64,000 nt of DNA from Furfurilactobacillus milii (GTDB lineage: Bacteria > Bacillota > Bacilli > Lactobacillales > Lactobacillaceae): positions 172,351 to 236,350 of the forward strand of contig NZ_WEZQ01000019.1 of the NCBI RefSeq assembly GCF_009864005.1. The letters are read 5' to 3'. Of this stretch, positions 63,885 to 64,000 are shown piece after piece. The translations under genes were made by a program, and so were the position numbers. The stretch's first letter is position 1. The number at the start of each line of letters is the position of its first letter. The notes under the pieces were generated by a model. It was not told where the DNA came from and made no database searches. It saw only the letters and a program-made list of their open reading frames with translations.

Positions 63885-64000
63885 TGTCTTGAGGCAACGA
63901 AGTAGATCTTTGAAAACTGAACAACGTTTCGACGAATCAAATGTGTAGGGTCTTTGAACGAAAGTTCGAAGCAATTACAATTGTGAAGTCAATTCACTTT
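63885..64000 (+). other. Leader of an rRNA operon (16S gene begins after the window)
   Basis: The stretch from GTCTTGAGGCAACG through TCTTTGAAAACTGAACAA is the typical pre-16S leader of lactobacilli. Hairpins GAAC-GAAA-GTTC (about 63957-63969) and GTGAA/TTCAC near the end may belong to the processing stem. The mature 16S start (AGAGTTTGATC) is not within the 64,000 bases. Confidence 0.8.

Noticed and set aside
1..64000. CRISPR arrays and tRNA genes
   Set aside because: No regularly spaced direct repeats with unique spacers and no cloverleaf-like sequence with a CCA-type end were seen in a reading by eye.

Overview
The window is a chromosomal segment of a low-to-moderate-GC Gram-positive bacterium, almost certainly a member of the Lactobacillaceae. 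This rests on the gene content and order: mutS-mutL-ruvA-ruvB-yajC-dinB, nrnA-DEAD helicase-(T-box)-alaS-ireB-ruvX-yrzB, mutS2-trxA, dltXABCD, divergent pepQ/ccpA, a Wzx/EpsG exopolysaccharide cluster with a Wzd/Wze/Wzh phosphoregulatory trio, and comGA-GG followed by ytxK and ackA. I cannot fix genus or species from the sequence alone.

Layout. 1-2.5 kb: the end of an FtsX-type ABC permease, then a YtrA-like GntR regulator with an ABC ATPase and permease. 2.6-15.4 kb: RNA turnover and DNA repair (rny, mutS, mutL, ruvAB, yajC, dinB, nrnA, DEAD helicase). 15.4-23.2 kb: T-box-controlled alaS, ireB-ruvX-yrzB, a CvpA protein, mutS2 and trxA. 23.3-27.9 kb: the dlt operon for D-alanylation of teichoic acids. 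28-35.7 kb: yslB (minus strand), murI-rdgB-phosphodiesterase, an aldo/keto reductase, two envelope-associated proteins (DUF948, YtxH), a small membrane protein, pepQ (minus) and ccpA. 35.7-47.0 kb: a visibly AT-richer exopolysaccharide (EPS) cluster. 47.0-50.4 kb: a serine recombinase, an unknown gene, an S66 peptidase and yebC. 50.5-56.6 kb: competence pseudopilus operon comG, ytxK, ackA. 56.8-63.7 kb: an amino-acid permease, metallophosphoesterase, yutD-yutF-DUF1461, dedA (minus), ppiB, an S1-domain protein and an unknown protein. The last 300 bases carry two strong tandem promoters and the leader of an rRNA operon whose 16S gene lies beyond the window.

How the genes work together. The EPS cluster has one priming phosphoglycosyltransferase, three further glycosyltransferases, a polymerase (EpsG type), a flippase and two sugar epimerases. 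This fits a Wzx/Wzy-type polymer with a repeat unit of about four sugars or more, probably including ManNAc. The chain-length and tyrosine-phosphorylation genes sit at the 3' end of the cluster instead of the more usual 5' end.

Most interesting signals: (1) a leader upstream of the EPS genes with a 9-base perfect antiterminator/terminator switch enclosing a second hairpin, followed by a second independent terminator, which looks like an undescribed cis-acting attenuator; (2) a 120-nt-period direct repeat with nested hairpins between ruvA and ruvB; (3) a serine recombinase whose stop codon overlaps that of the last EPS gene; (4) an apparent CTG start codon for ytxK; (5) a long basic low-complexity tail on YutD. 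No CRISPR array, tRNA gene, prophage or insertion sequence was recognised. All of this was read by eye; no database search or folding program was run.
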